A stretch of DNA of 14,294 nt, from positions 2,034 through 16,327 of the forward strand of contig NVVU01000044.1 in the NCBI GenBank assembly GCA_002733485.1, given 5' to 3'. A program made the translations under genes and the position numbers. Shown piece after piece: positions 1-7,136 of this stretch. Numbering within the stretch: the stretch's first letter is position 1; every line of letters starts with the position of its first letter. This DNA is from Robiginitomaculum sp. (GTDB lineage Bacteria; Pseudomonadota; Alphaproteobacteria; Caulobacterales; Maricaulaceae). The notes beneath the pieces are model-generated. The model was not told where the DNA came from, made no database searches, and saw nothing but the letters and a program-made list of their open reading frames with translations.

Positions 1-1
1 C

Positions 2-1447
2 CCGCCCATGCTCTATCTTGGCTATGTTGGCTTTGCTGTGCCTTTTGCCATGGCCATGGGTGGTCTGGCCAAGGGTACCATTGATAAAGAATGGGCCCTG
101 CGCACCCGGCCATGGATGCTGATTGCCTGGGGGTTTCTGACCTGGGGCATCGTGCTGGGGTCCTGGTGGGCCTATCGCGAACTGGGCTGGGGCGGCTACT
201 GGTTCTGGGATCCGGTGGAAAATGCCTCGCTATTGCCATGGCTGGTAGGGACGGCACTGGTGCACTCCACCCTGGTGCTGGAACGCCGGGGCGGTTTTCC
301 GGGCTGGACCGTATTGCTGGCCATCATCACCTTTTCGCTTAGCCTTATCGGGACCTTTATTGTGCGCTCGGGCCTCCTGACCTCGGTGCACGCGTTTGCG
401 GTGGATCCGGCGCGTGGATTGGCCATTTTGATCTATTTGCTGGTCGCGATTGGCAGTGCGATGGCGCTTTTTGTTTGGCGCGCCAAAAGTTTCGAAGCCG
501 ACATTCATTTCACCCCGGCCTCCAGAGAAGCTATGATACTGGTCAATAATCTGGTGATGAGTTCGGCGGCGGCAGCGGTTTTTCTGGGCACGCTCTATCC
601 CTTGCTGATCGACGCCATTGGCGCGGCGCCGCTTTCCGTCGGCCCGCCGTTTTTTGCCGCCACGGCCATACCGCTATTCATTATCGGCATGGCGGCCATG
701 GGCCTGGCTCCGTTGGCGATCTGGCGCAAAGGCACCATTATGCAGGCGCTGGGCCAAACCCGCTTTGCCTTAGGGGTGGCGCTGGCCGGCATTGCCCTGA
801 CCATTGCATTAAAACCTGGTAGCATCATGGGGCCGCTGGCCGTGGGCGCGGCACTCTGGGTTGGCGCCGGCACGGTCACCCATGGGGTGAAGCAACGCAA
901 AATGCGCTGGACACTGGACCAATGGGCCATGGTGCTGGGGCATTTGGGACTGGCCATTGCCGCCCTTGGCATGGCCTCAACGGCGCTTTTTTCCACTGAA
1001 GTCAGCCAGGCGGTCAAGCCCGGCGAGATTGTCCGCCTGGGCAAGATTCACGCGCGCTTTGACGGGATCACCGGCGTGCGTGGCCCCAATTTCACCGCAG
1101 AGCGGGCCACAATCAGCCTGCTGGACGAGTCTGGCAAGGTTTCGCGTACCTTGTATCCCGAACGGCGCTTTTACCCGGCCAGCGGCATGCCTACCACCGA
1201 AGCGGCAATTGATTCGCATTTTCTGGGGGATCTGCACGTCACCGTGTCGGCGCTGACTGAAAAAGATGGCGAACAAACGATTATCAAAGGCTGGGCTGTG
1301 CGATTGTTTTATCGGCCTCTGATAGGTTGGATATGGGTAGGAGCGGGGCTGACCGGGCTGGGTAGTCTGATTGGCGGGTTTGGTATTGGCTGGCGACGTC
1401 GTCGGCAAAATCAGGCAGACGCCGCCCAACCATTGGGGGCATCATGA
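2..1447 (+). CDS. ccmF: Cytochrome c-type biogenesis protein CcmF (haem lyase subunit), 5' partial
   Basis: CcmF is the integral membrane core of the System I haem ligation complex. It takes haem from holo-CcmE and attaches it to CXXCH motifs of apocytochrome c at the periplasmic face. The frame is open to the window edge. Two Pro codons precede the first Met (base 8), matching the family stretch HPPMLYxGYVG, so the conserved His just before it, and roughly 170 N-terminal residues, lie outside. Counting from that Met, the WWD haem-handling motif GWGGYWFWDPVENAS is at about 60-74. His86, His128 and His312 match conserved CcmF histidines; the 42-residue gap between the first two equals that recalled between H261 and H303 in E. 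coli. The soluble loop with MPTTEAAI and a last membrane helix near 440-460 are present. The WWD motif has Tyr where Trp is usual. The stop overlaps the ccmH start (ATGA). Family identity is secure. Confidence 0.97.
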   Translation, partial: PPMLYLGYVGFAVPFAMAMGGLAKGTIDKEWALRTRPWMLIAWGFLTWGIVLGSWWAYRELGWGGYWFWDPVENASLLPWLVGTALVHSTLVLERRGGFPGWTVLLAIITFSLSLIGTFIVRSGLLTSVHAFAVDPARGLAILIYLLVAIGSAMALFVWRAKSFEADIHFTPASREAMILVNNLVMSSAAAAVFLGTLYPLLIDAIGAAPLSVGPPFFAATAIPLFIIGMAAMGLAPLAIWRKGTIMQALGQTRFALGVALAGIALTIALKPGSIMGPLAVGAALWVGAGTVTHGVKQRKMRWTLDQWAMVLGHLGLAIAALGMASTALFSTEVSQAVKPGEIVRLGKIHARFDGITGVRGPNFTAERATISLLDESGKVSRTLYPERRFYPASGMPTTEAAIDSHFLGDLHVTVSALTEKDGEQTIIKGWAVRLFYRPLIGWIWVGAGLTGLGSLIGGFGIGWRRRRQNQADAAQPLGAS

Positions 1448-1833
1448 GAGCGCTGCTGATTCTGATAACGGCATTAATGCTGGGAGCGTTTATCACGCCC
1501 GAACTGCCCCTGAACGACCCGTCGCAGGAAGCCCGTGCGCTTAACCTTTTCAAGGAGTTACGCTGTCCAACCTGCATTGCGCAATCCATTCATGATTCCA
1601 ATGCGGATATTGCCGGGGATTTACGCGTCATAGTGCGCGAGCAGATCGCACAGGGGCGGACCAATCAGGAAATCAGGGATTATCTGGTGGCTCGTTATGG
1701 TGATGTGATCCTGCTTCGCCCACCAATGAATGGTGCCACCTTGCCGTTATGGCTGGGGCCATGGCTGATCTTTCTGGTTGGCGGCGGTATTGTTTTTGTG
1801 GCCATGCGCCGCCATCGCGTAAAATCGGATTAA
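1444..1833 (+). CDS. ccmH: Cytochrome c-type biogenesis protein CcmH (CycL/Ccl2-like), thiol-redox subunit
   Basis: CcmH is a membrane-anchored periplasmic protein of the haem lyase complex that reduces or resolves apocytochrome c CXXCH disulfides. At 129 residues it has the short N-terminal-domain-only form; the TPR part is a separate gene (ccmI). It has an N-terminal hydrophobic segment (about 3-19), the redox motif LRCPTCIAQS (Cys41, Cys44), the family stretch RYGDVILLRPP (85-95), and a C-terminal membrane helix at about 103-121 followed by basic residues. The usual motif, as I recall it, is LRCxxCQNQS. Here Pro-Thr lies between the cysteines and Ile-Ala replaces the Gln-Asn after Cys44. 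The start overlaps the ccmF stop by four bases, indicating translational coupling. The ccmA start follows after four bases. Confidence 0.95.
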   Translation: MRALLILITALMLGAFITPELPLNDPSQEARALNLFKELRCPTCIAQSIHDSNADIAGDLRVIVREQIAQGRTNQEIRDYLVARYGDVILLRPPMNGATLPLWLGPWLIFLVGGGIVFVAMRRHRVKSD

Positions 1834-1837
1834 GCTG

Positions 1838-2476
1838 ATGAGCGCAGTTTCGTTCGAGCCGGTCAGTCTGCGGGCGCATGAACTAGGCTGTGATCGTGGC
1901 GGCCAGCCAATATTTCGAGGCGTCAGTTTTACCCTAAGCCCCGGAGAGGCGATGATCCTGCGCGGCGATAATGGCGCCGGTAAAACCAGCCTGTTGCGCC
2001 TGCTGGCCGGTTTGCTGCCCATTGTGGAAGGCTCTCTGGAAGTAAAAACCGCGCAAGCCGGCTGGCAAAACGGTAATGCGGCTGGCCTGATTGCCTGGCA
2101 GGGCCACGAAGATGCCCATAAGCGCGCTCTTACGGTGCTGGAAAATCTGGCCTTTTGGGCCCGCATTCACGAGAGCGATTATAACCTTAATATAGCGTTG
2201 AAACATGTTGGAATTGCTGCGCTTTTCAGCTTTCATGCCGGGCAGTTATCGGCAGGTCAGAAACGCCGTTTGGCGCTGGCGCGTCTATTGGTCCAGAACC
2301 AGCCGGTCTGGTTGCTGGACGAGCCGACGGCGGCGCTGGATAGCAAAGCCGCCAAAATGAGTGAAGACCTGATTGCATCGCACCTGAACGATGGCGGTAT
2401 CGCCATTATCGCCACCCACAGTGCGTTTGCACCAAAAGGCAAGGTTAGCGAGCTAAATCTGGTGGCGGCCGCATGA
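1838..2476 (+). CDS. ccmA: Haem exporter/CcmE-release ATP-binding protein CcmA
   Basis: This is the cytoplasmic ATPase subunit of the CcmABCD ABC-type complex. ATP hydrolysis is known to release haem-loaded CcmE from CcmC/D. All nucleotide-binding motifs are present in 212 residues: Walker A GDNGAGKT (43-50), ABC signature LSAGQ (137-141), Walker B VWLLDE (157-162), D-loop around AALD (165-168) and H-loop His194 in ATHS. The GHE stretch after the Q-loop region followed by LTVLENLAFW (98-107) is typical of CcmA. Length is close to the usual 200-215. The start lies four bases after the ccmH stop. The end overlaps ccmB by ATGA. Nothing suggests loss of function. Confidence 0.96.
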   Translation: MSAVSFEPVSLRAHELGCDRGGQPIFRGVSFTLSPGEAMILRGDNGAGKTSLLRLLAGLLPIVEGSLEVKTAQAGWQNGNAAGLIAWQGHEDAHKRALTVLENLAFWARIHESDYNLNIALKHVGIAALFSFHAGQLSAGQKRRLALARLLVQNQPVWLLDEPTAALDSKAAKMSEDLIASHLNDGGIAIIATHSAFAPKGKVSELNLVAAA

Positions 2477-3138
2477 ACTGGTTTGGCACCTTTTCGGCGG
2501 TTTTGGCTCGCGATATGGGCGTGGCGCGCCGGGCTGGTGGCGGCTGGGCGCAAGGGGCAGTATTTTTTCTGTTGTTCATATTACTGGCCGCCTTTGCCAT
2601 CGGGCCGGAAACCCGCGCTCAGGGGCCAATTGCCCCTGCTCTGGTATGGCTGGCGGCGCTATTGGCCAGCCAGTTATCGCTGGACCATCTTTTTCGTGCT
2701 GATCTGGAGGATGGATCGCTGGACATATTGGCCACATCCGGGGCCAGCCTTAGCGCCATTGCAGCGGGAAAGTCCACGGCGCACTGGCTGGCAAGCTTCG
2801 CGCCGGTCACGCTGTTATCCCCGTTGGCGGCGCTGATGCTGGGGGCGCGGACCGAAACCCTGATACCGCTGATGGTATCACTGGCCATTGGTGGCCCGGC
2901 CTTTGTATTTTTGGGGGCTATGGGGGCGGCGCTGGCGGCGGGTCGTCAGGGCGGCGGATTGCTGGTATTGCTGCTTTCCGGTCCGTTACTGGCACCACCT
3001 TTGATTTTTGGTGCCGGGGTTATTCGCAATGGAGCCTTGAATAGCCCGGATTTAAAACTGCTGCTGGCCAGCTCGCTAATGGCGCTGGTATTATCCCCCC
3101 TGATCTGCGCGGCGGCATTGCGCGTGCATATGGAGTAA
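2473..3138 (+). CDS. ccmB: Haem exporter membrane protein CcmB
   Basis: CcmB is the membrane-spanning partner of CcmA in the CcmABCD complex. The protein is 221 residues, the family norm. It shows about six hydrophobic segments (roughly 28-46, 50-66, 101-123, 130-152, 157-179 and 194-216). The N-terminal half carries family-like features: a FSAVLARDMGVARR start, a GPIAPALVWLAALLASQLSLDHLF stretch broken across about 50-73, and LEDGSLDIL at about 79-87. The start overlaps the ccmA stop by four bases. A 14-base gap holding TAAGG separates it from ccmC. Position between ccmA and ccmC supports the identification, because CcmB sequences are less distinctive than CcmC or CcmF. Confidence 0.93.
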   Translation: MNWFGTFSAVLARDMGVARRAGGGWAQGAVFFLLFILLAAFAIGPETRAQGPIAPALVWLAALLASQLSLDHLFRADLEDGSLDILATSGASLSAIAAGKSTAHWLASFAPVTLLSPLAALMLGARTETLIPLMVSLAIGGPAFVFLGAMGAALAAGRQGGGLLVLLLSGPLLAPPLIFGAGVIRNGALNSPDLKLLLASSLMALVLSPLICAAALRVHME

Positions 3139-3152
3139 GGTTCAGTAACATC

Positions 3153-3920
3153 ATGTTATCTTATTTTGCCAATCCCGAACGCTTTCAAAACCTGGCCAAA
3201 TGGCTGGCCCCGCCATTAATGGTGTTTGGCCTGTTGGGCATTGCCATTGGCTTTGGGGCTGGGCTGTTTGTGGTGCCTGTTGATTATCAACAGGGCGAAG
3301 CGGTGCGTATGATGTATGTGCATGTACCGGCGGCGTGGCTGTCTTCCTTTGCCTATGCCTTTATGGCCGTTGCCAGCCTGATCAGCTTTGTATGGCGGCA
3401 TAACCTTGCAGATGCAGCGGCCAAGGCGGCGGCCCCTTTGGGGGCGGCCTTTACCTTTCTGGCGCTCCTGACCGGGGCATTGTGGGGCAAGCCCATGTGG
3501 GGGGCGTATTGGGTTTGGGATGCGCGCCTGACCTCTATGCTGGTGATGTTTTTCCTGTATCTGGGCTATATGGCAGTGCGCACCATTGTGCCGGACGAGG
3601 CCCGCGCGGCGCGTCTGGCTGCGATTACCGCCATGGTCGGGGCGATCAATCTGCCCATTATCAAGTTTTCCGTCGACTGGTGGTCCAGCCTGCATCAATC
3701 GGCCAGCGTGTTTCGCGCCGGTGGCTCGACCATAGACAGCTCCATGTTGTGGCCGTTGCTGGTCGGGGCGCTTGGCTATACCGCACTTTTTGGCTGGCTG
3801 GTGCTGGTACAAATGCAAACCGAACTGGATGTGCGCCACGCCGCCAGGCTGCAACGGCGCATGGCCGGAGGGCGGGTGTCACGACCGCAGTCACCACAAC
3901 GGAGCCTTGATAATGCTTGA
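3153..3920 (+). CDS. ccmC: Haem transfer protein CcmC
   Basis: CcmC is a six-helix membrane protein of the haem-handling family. It binds haem through a periplasmic tryptophan-rich WWD loop and two external histidines, and loads it covalently onto CcmE. Visible landmarks are YVHVPAAWLSS with His57, the WWD loop WGAYWVWDARLTS (116-128), and VDWWSSLHQSAS with His181. The 124-residue spacing between the histidines equals that recalled for H60 and H184 of E. coli CcmC. As in the CcmF here, one Trp of the WWD loop is Tyr. The C-terminal tail of about 30 residues after the last helix is Arg/Gln-rich. The stop overlaps the ccmD start (ATGs at 3913, stop at 3918), so the two are likely coupled. Confidence 0.97.
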   Translation: MLSYFANPERFQNLAKWLAPPLMVFGLLGIAIGFGAGLFVVPVDYQQGEAVRMMYVHVPAAWLSSFAYAFMAVASLISFVWRHNLADAAAKAAAPLGAAFTFLALLTGALWGKPMWGAYWVWDARLTSMLVMFFLYLGYMAVRTIVPDEARAARLAAITAMVGAINLPIIKFSVDWWSSLHQSASVFRAGGSTIDSSMLWPLLVGALGYTALFGWLVLVQMQTELDVRHAARLQRRMAGGRVSRPQSPQRSLDNA

Positions 3921-4083
3921 GCTGTTGGACATGGGTAAATACGGTACCTTTATCTGGGCCTCTTATGGGGCATCAGTGCTGGTCATTGGCGGTCTGATGA
4001 TCCGGATTTTGAGACAACGCAAAAAGGCCAAAGCGGTTTTGCGCGATATTGAACACCAAATGAAAAGCACACCCTCATCATGA
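3913..4083 (+). CDS. ccmD: Haem exporter protein CcmD (small membrane protein)
   Basis: CcmD is a small single-helix protein that stabilises CcmC-CcmE and is needed to release holo-CcmE. The product is 56 residues. It has the family pattern: aromatic YGTFIWASYGAS (10-21), one membrane helix (about 17-33), then a basic cytoplasmic segment RQRKKAKAVLRDIEHQ (34-49). The frame is open further upstream to an ATG at 3772, but that part lies inside ccmC in another frame and looks unlike CcmD. The ATG at 3913 gives the correct family size and a normal ccmC overlap. The stop overlaps the ccmI start by ATGA. The protein is short, so position in the operon is a large part of the identification. Confidence 0.92.
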   Translation: MLELLDMGKYGTFIWASYGASVLVIGGLMIRILRQRKKAKAVLRDIEHQMKSTPSS

Positions 4084-4985
4084 GTCCATTATTCCTAGTT
4101 CTGGCAGCGGTGCTGATTATATCGGTGATCGCCATGGCTGTAGCCGGTGCGGTGGGGCGAACCAAAATTTTGGTGGCCAGTACTGCCTTGATGGTGGTGC
4201 TGGTGATCGGGGTTTATGGATTACTGGGGCGGCCGGATATGACCCGCCCGCGAGCGGCCACCCCCGAAGTGTTACAGGCGCGGGCCATGGCCAAAATGGA
4301 TGAAACCAGCGCTCTTCTGGAGCGCAATAAAATCGCTACCGTTGAAAACTGGACGGATCTGGCCAATCAATACTGGGCGCTGGGCAGCCCAGAAAAGTCC
4401 GCCGGGGCGCTGGCTTTCGCGGCGAATATCGCCAAAACTCCGGTAGAGCGGGATGGCTTGCTGGGGGCTCAGGCCCAGGCACTGGTCAGCGCCAATGATA
4501 AACAGGTTGGCCCCACGGCCCGGGCCTTGTTTGCTGACATCCTTGGCCGAAATCCCGACGATTTGCGGGCTTTGTTCTTTTTGGGGCTGGCCGCCGAACA
4601 GGCAGGCGACAAGGCAACCAATGAAAAATACTGGGGGCATATTATAAAAATTGCCCCCGCCGATACGCCTTGGCGCAAAACGCTAGCGGCCCGCATGAGC
4701 CACGTGGGCGAAGCCCTGGTCAGCCCTGCACCGGTGACGGCGGGAACCTTGTCTCTGCCCGAGGGGCCTCAGCGTGATATGATCATGGGCATGGTGGCAC
4801 GTCTGGCGGGGCGATTGGCAAATAGTGGTGGCTCGGCCGAAGAATGGGCAAAACTTGGCCGCTCCTATGGGGTTCTGGGCAGAAATGAAAAAGCCCTGAA
4901 AGCCTATGACAAGGCGCTTGAACTGGCCCCCAACGATCCAGCGATCAAAGCCGCCCGCGATGGCATTGCCGCGCAAACCCCATAG
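4080..4985 (+). CDS. ccmI: Cytochrome c biogenesis protein CcmI (TPR apocytochrome chaperone), short form
   Basis: CcmI is the apocytochrome c-binding chaperone of the haem ligation complex and holds the C-terminus of apocytochromes by periplasmic TPR repeats. Two membrane helices (about 4-25 and 30-48) are followed by GLLGRPDMTRP, the typical CcmI junction (YLxLGRPDLPxQP). A helical periplasmic region of about 240 residues follows, with a clear last TPR motif: EEWAKLGRSYGVLGRNEKAL then KAYDKALELAPNDP (about 255-290). In well-studied CcmI proteins a long charged, leucine-zipper-like cytoplasmic loop joins the two helices. Here only about five residues (GAVGR) separate them, so that loop seems missing. 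No better upstream start exists because ccmD lies there. The start overlaps ccmD by ATGA. Confidence 0.88.
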   Translation: MSPLFLVLAAVLIISVIAMAVAGAVGRTKILVASTALMVVLVIGVYGLLGRPDMTRPRAATPEVLQARAMAKMDETSALLERNKIATVENWTDLANQYWALGSPEKSAGALAFAANIAKTPVERDGLLGAQAQALVSANDKQVGPTARALFADILGRNPDDLRALFFLGLAAEQAGDKATNEKYWGHIIKIAPADTPWRKTLAARMSHVGEALVSPAPVTAGTLSLPEGPQRDMIMGMVARLAGRLANSGGSAEEWAKLGRSYGVLGRNEKALKAYDKALELAPNDPAIKAARDGIAAQTP

Positions 4986-4994
4986 ACCGCCATT

Positions 4995-5630
4995 ATGTGT
5001 GCCAATTATGGCTTTACCAATTTGTTGACCTGGACCACCTTGGTGGATCTGGCGGGGTTAATGGCTGGGGCAGGGGCGTTAAACCTGCCCGAGGAAGAGC
5101 GTTTTTTTCCGGGTGCCATGAGCCCCATTGTGGTGACTACCCCAACGGGGCGTCTGGTCCGGCGCATGCGTTGGGGGCTGGTGCCGCCATTTTGGAACAA
5201 GCCACTGGAAGAAAAACACTTTCCCACGTTTAATTATAATTCACGCGCCGAAGACTGGCTGGACAAGCCCAGCTTTCGCGAGGCGGTGCGCCATCGGCGG
5301 TGCATCATCCCCGCCACCTTTTTTGCTGAATATAGCGGCCCGGCCGGGGCCAAACAGGCCATTCCCTTTGGCCGTCCCGATGGCGCACCCTTTGCCATGG
5401 CCGGTGTCTGGGGCAAATGGCAGGGGGAGCACAAAGGCGAGATGGTGCAGATGAACACCTTTTCCATGCTGACCACCGATGCTAATGCGGTGGTGCATCC
5501 CATTCACCCCAAGGCCATGCCGGTGGTGCTGGACTGGGCCGACATCGGGCTTTGGATGGAAGGCCCGCTGGAAGAAGCAATTACACTCGCCCGGCCATGC
5601 CCGGATGAGACGCTGGTGCGGATTGATTAA
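4995..5630 (+). CDS. SRAP-family abasic-site crosslinking protein (YedK/HMCES-like)
   Basis: SRAP (SOS response-associated peptidase) proteins form a thiazolidine DNA-protein crosslink with abasic sites in single-stranded DNA, through Cys2 after removal of Met1. Here Met-Cys-Ala-Asn-Tyr-Gly puts Cys at position 2, which fixes the start. Other family landmarks are RWGLVPPFW (59-67), the Asn motif NSRAE (82-86), the catalytic Glu in RRCIIPATFFAEY (Glu112) and His171 in HPKAMPVVL. The more usual forms, as I recall them, are NARAET, GFYEW and HxRMP, so this is a somewhat divergent member. Length (211) is normal. It begins nine bases after the ccmI stop with no clear Shine-Dalgarno, so it is probably read by coupling at the end of the ccm operon. 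There is no evident link to cytochrome assembly. Confidence 0.9.
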   Translation: MCANYGFTNLLTWTTLVDLAGLMAGAGALNLPEEERFFPGAMSPIVVTTPTGRLVRRMRWGLVPPFWNKPLEEKHFPTFNYNSRAEDWLDKPSFREAVRHRRCIIPATFFAEYSGPAGAKQAIPFGRPDGAPFAMAGVWGKWQGEHKGEMVQMNTFSMLTTDANAVVHPIHPKAMPVVLDWADIGLWMEGPLEEAITLARPCPDETLVRID

Positions 5631-5640
5631 AATTTTGATT

Positions 5641-5720
5641 TGTCATTGCCCGGTTTATCCGGGTAATCCAGTGTGACAATTATGTTTGTCTGGATCACCC
5701 GAACCCGTCGGGCGATGACA
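5641..5720. repeat. 80-base palindromic repeat element (copy A) between convergent genes
   Basis: The element begins TGTCATTGCCCG and ends CGGGCGATGACA. The outer arms TGTCAT (5641-5646) and ATGACA (5715-5720) pair. Inside are a hairpin CCCGG-5-CCGGG (5649-5663), a hairpin CCCG-7-CGGG (5698-5712) and a central stem ATCCAG (5666-5671) with CTGGAT (5690-5695), so the whole can fold like a cloverleaf. Related sequences occur at 11621-11681 and 11764-11852. It lies 11 bases after the SRAP stop and 26 bases past the phosphodiesterase stop, so it could act as a two-way terminator or mRNA 3' stabiliser. It resembles intergenic REP-like palindromes common in alphaproteobacteria. Confidence 0.85.
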
Positions 5721-5745
5721 AGCAGTACTCTGTTTTATTGAGCCT

Positions 5746-7059
5746 CTAATCTTTCAGGATATAATCAACACTCTTCAGATCGCCATCATTTTTGGCCGGT
5801 TTGATACCCAGAATATCGGCAACGATGCCATAGACATTCACATTATCAAACGGCTCGGCCATGATGCCGCGTTTGAACGCCGGTCCTTCGCCAATAAAGG
5901 TGCCATACATATCGTGAAAATGGCGGTCATAACCATGCATGCCTTTGGGGGCGTGGGTGTATTTAGAGGTCAGCGAGCGCGCAAAAACCAGCCAGCCGGG
6001 TTCGGCCACCACAAAAATATCGCCGGTGCGGTCGTCATTATTGACGTGCCAGCGCTTGGGTAAATGCTCGCGCCGGTAAACCTGCAAATTGGGATTGGCA
6101 TCTGCCAATTGTGCATAAATACGGTCGATATTAGCCGGGTCTTTGACAAAAATATGAGCAAAGGGGCCACCGGAAGGGCCGCTGGCACTGGCAAATTTGG
6201 GCACCATCACCTCGTCCAGATTGATATAGTCATCCAGATAAATAAGGGCATTGTCGAAAACTTTGGTCATGCCGTGATCGGAGACGATAACCAGATTTAC
6301 ACGGTTTTCCAGACCCAATTTTTTGATGCCGGCGACCAGATCTCCCAGATTTTTGTCCACACCCATAATGGCGGCGCCTTCTTCTGGCGTTTCGGGGCCA
6401 TAACGGTGTTCGGCGCTATCCACATCGCTAAAGTAAAGCGTGATCAGGCGCGGGCGTTTGGCCTCGGGCATAGCCAGCCAGTCGAGCACCTGGGTGATGC
6501 GCTCTTCTTTGGGTTTGTTGTGCTGGTATGGATACCAATGGGTTGGGCGCTTGCCGGCAATCTCCGCCTCAGAGCCTAGCCAGAACATGGCCGCCGTGGT
6601 CAGGCCCTGTTTCTCGGCGGTAACCCAGATCGGCTCGCCGCCCCACCATTCACTTTCCCCGTGGGTGCCGCGTTCCATCAACCGGCCGGTTTTGCGCGAA
6701 TAGGCCAGATTGGAGGTGATGCCGGTATGGTCGGCATAAAGCCCGGTGGCGATGGAATAAAAGTTCACAAAGGTGACACTGGGCATCACCGGGATCAGGC
6801 CTTGCGCCCGCACGCCTTCTTTGGCCAGCATACGTAAAGTCGGGGCAGGGTGGCGATCAATGGCATCCCAGCGCAGACCGTCTATGCCGATCATAATCAC
6901 AATCGGGACGTCTTTGGCCGCCGTTTTGGCCGCCGTTTTGGCCGCCGTGCGGGCCTGTGTGGCTTCTATCGGTGCCGCTGGGCTGGTGTTCTGTCCAAAT
7001 ACTGTTGTACAGCCCGATAACGCCAGCGCGGCACTGATCACCAACCCAATAAAACGCAT
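5746..7059 (-). CDS. Nucleotide pyrophosphatase/phosphodiesterase-family (alkaline phosphatase superfamily) lipoprotein
   Basis: This is a two-metal phosphohydrolase of the type I phosphodiesterase/ENPP group that acts on phosphodiester or nucleotide-pyrophosphate substrates; the actual substrate cannot be read from sequence. The N-terminus is a lipoprotein signal with lipobox LSGC (Cys17), so a membrane-anchored periplasmic location is expected. A linker with repeated Lys-Thr-Ala-Ala (about 37-50) follows. Metal and catalytic motifs are IGIDGLRWD (Asp60), PSVTFVNFYSIATGLY (probable nucleophile Thr96, Asn99), SDVDSAEH (Asp214, His218), IVSDHGM (Asp261, His262) and MHGYD (His375). Length (437) is normal. 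AAGGAA (minus strand, 7067-7072) sits seven bases from the ATG and supports the start. MccB ends 77 bases upstream on the same strand, so co-transcription is possible. Confidence 0.88.
   Translation of the reverse strand: MRFIGLVISAALALSGCTTVFGQNTSPAAPIEATQARTAAKTAAKTAAKDVPIVIMIGIDGLRWDAIDRHPAPTLRMLAKEGVRAQGLIPVMPSVTFVNFYSIATGLYADHTGITSNLAYSRKTGRLMERGTHGESEWWGGEPIWVTAEKQGLTTAAMFWLGSEAEIAGKRPTHWYPYQHNKPKEERITQVLDWLAMPEAKRPRLITLYFSDVDSAEHRYGPETPEEGAAIMGVDKNLGDLVAGIKKLGLENRVNLVIVSDHGMTKVFDNALIYLDDYINLDEVMVPKFASASGPSGGPFAHIFVKDPANIDRIYAQLADANPNLQVYRREHLPKRWHVNNDDRTGDIFVVAEPGWLVFARSLTSKYTHAPKGMHGYDRHFHDMYGTFIGEGPAFKRGIMAEPFDNVNVYGIVADILGIKPAKNDGDLKSVDYILKD
6916..6948 (-). repeat. 12-base tandem repeat inside the phosphodiesterase gene (about 2.7 copies)
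   Basis: On the plus strand the unit GGCCGCCGTTTT occurs at 6916-6927 and 6928-6939, then its first nine bases at 6940-6948. It encodes Ala-Lys-Thr-Ala units in the linker between the lipid-anchored Cys and the catalytic domain. The unit is a multiple of three, so copy-number change would lengthen or shorten the linker without a frameshift. Confidence 0.85.
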
Positions 7060-7136
7060 GTCCAGTTTCCTTATAAAAGTTTGAATTTCTTCTAGCGGAT
7101 ATTATTTGCAAATGCAGGTTACAATTGCATTAGAAC

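Noticed and set aside
3216..3854. 212-codon open frame antisense to ccmC
   Set aside because: It is a His/Gln-rich shadow frame of a strongly conserved gene, without any recognisable domain.
3772..3912. Longer CcmD starting inside ccmC
   Set aside because: These codons are an alternate frame of the CcmC C-terminus. CcmD proteins are about 50-60 residues, and the ATG at 3913 fits that.
6064..6579. 171-codon open frame antisense to the phosphodiesterase gene
   Set aside because: It has no domain or start signal of its own and lies wholly inside a well-supported gene.
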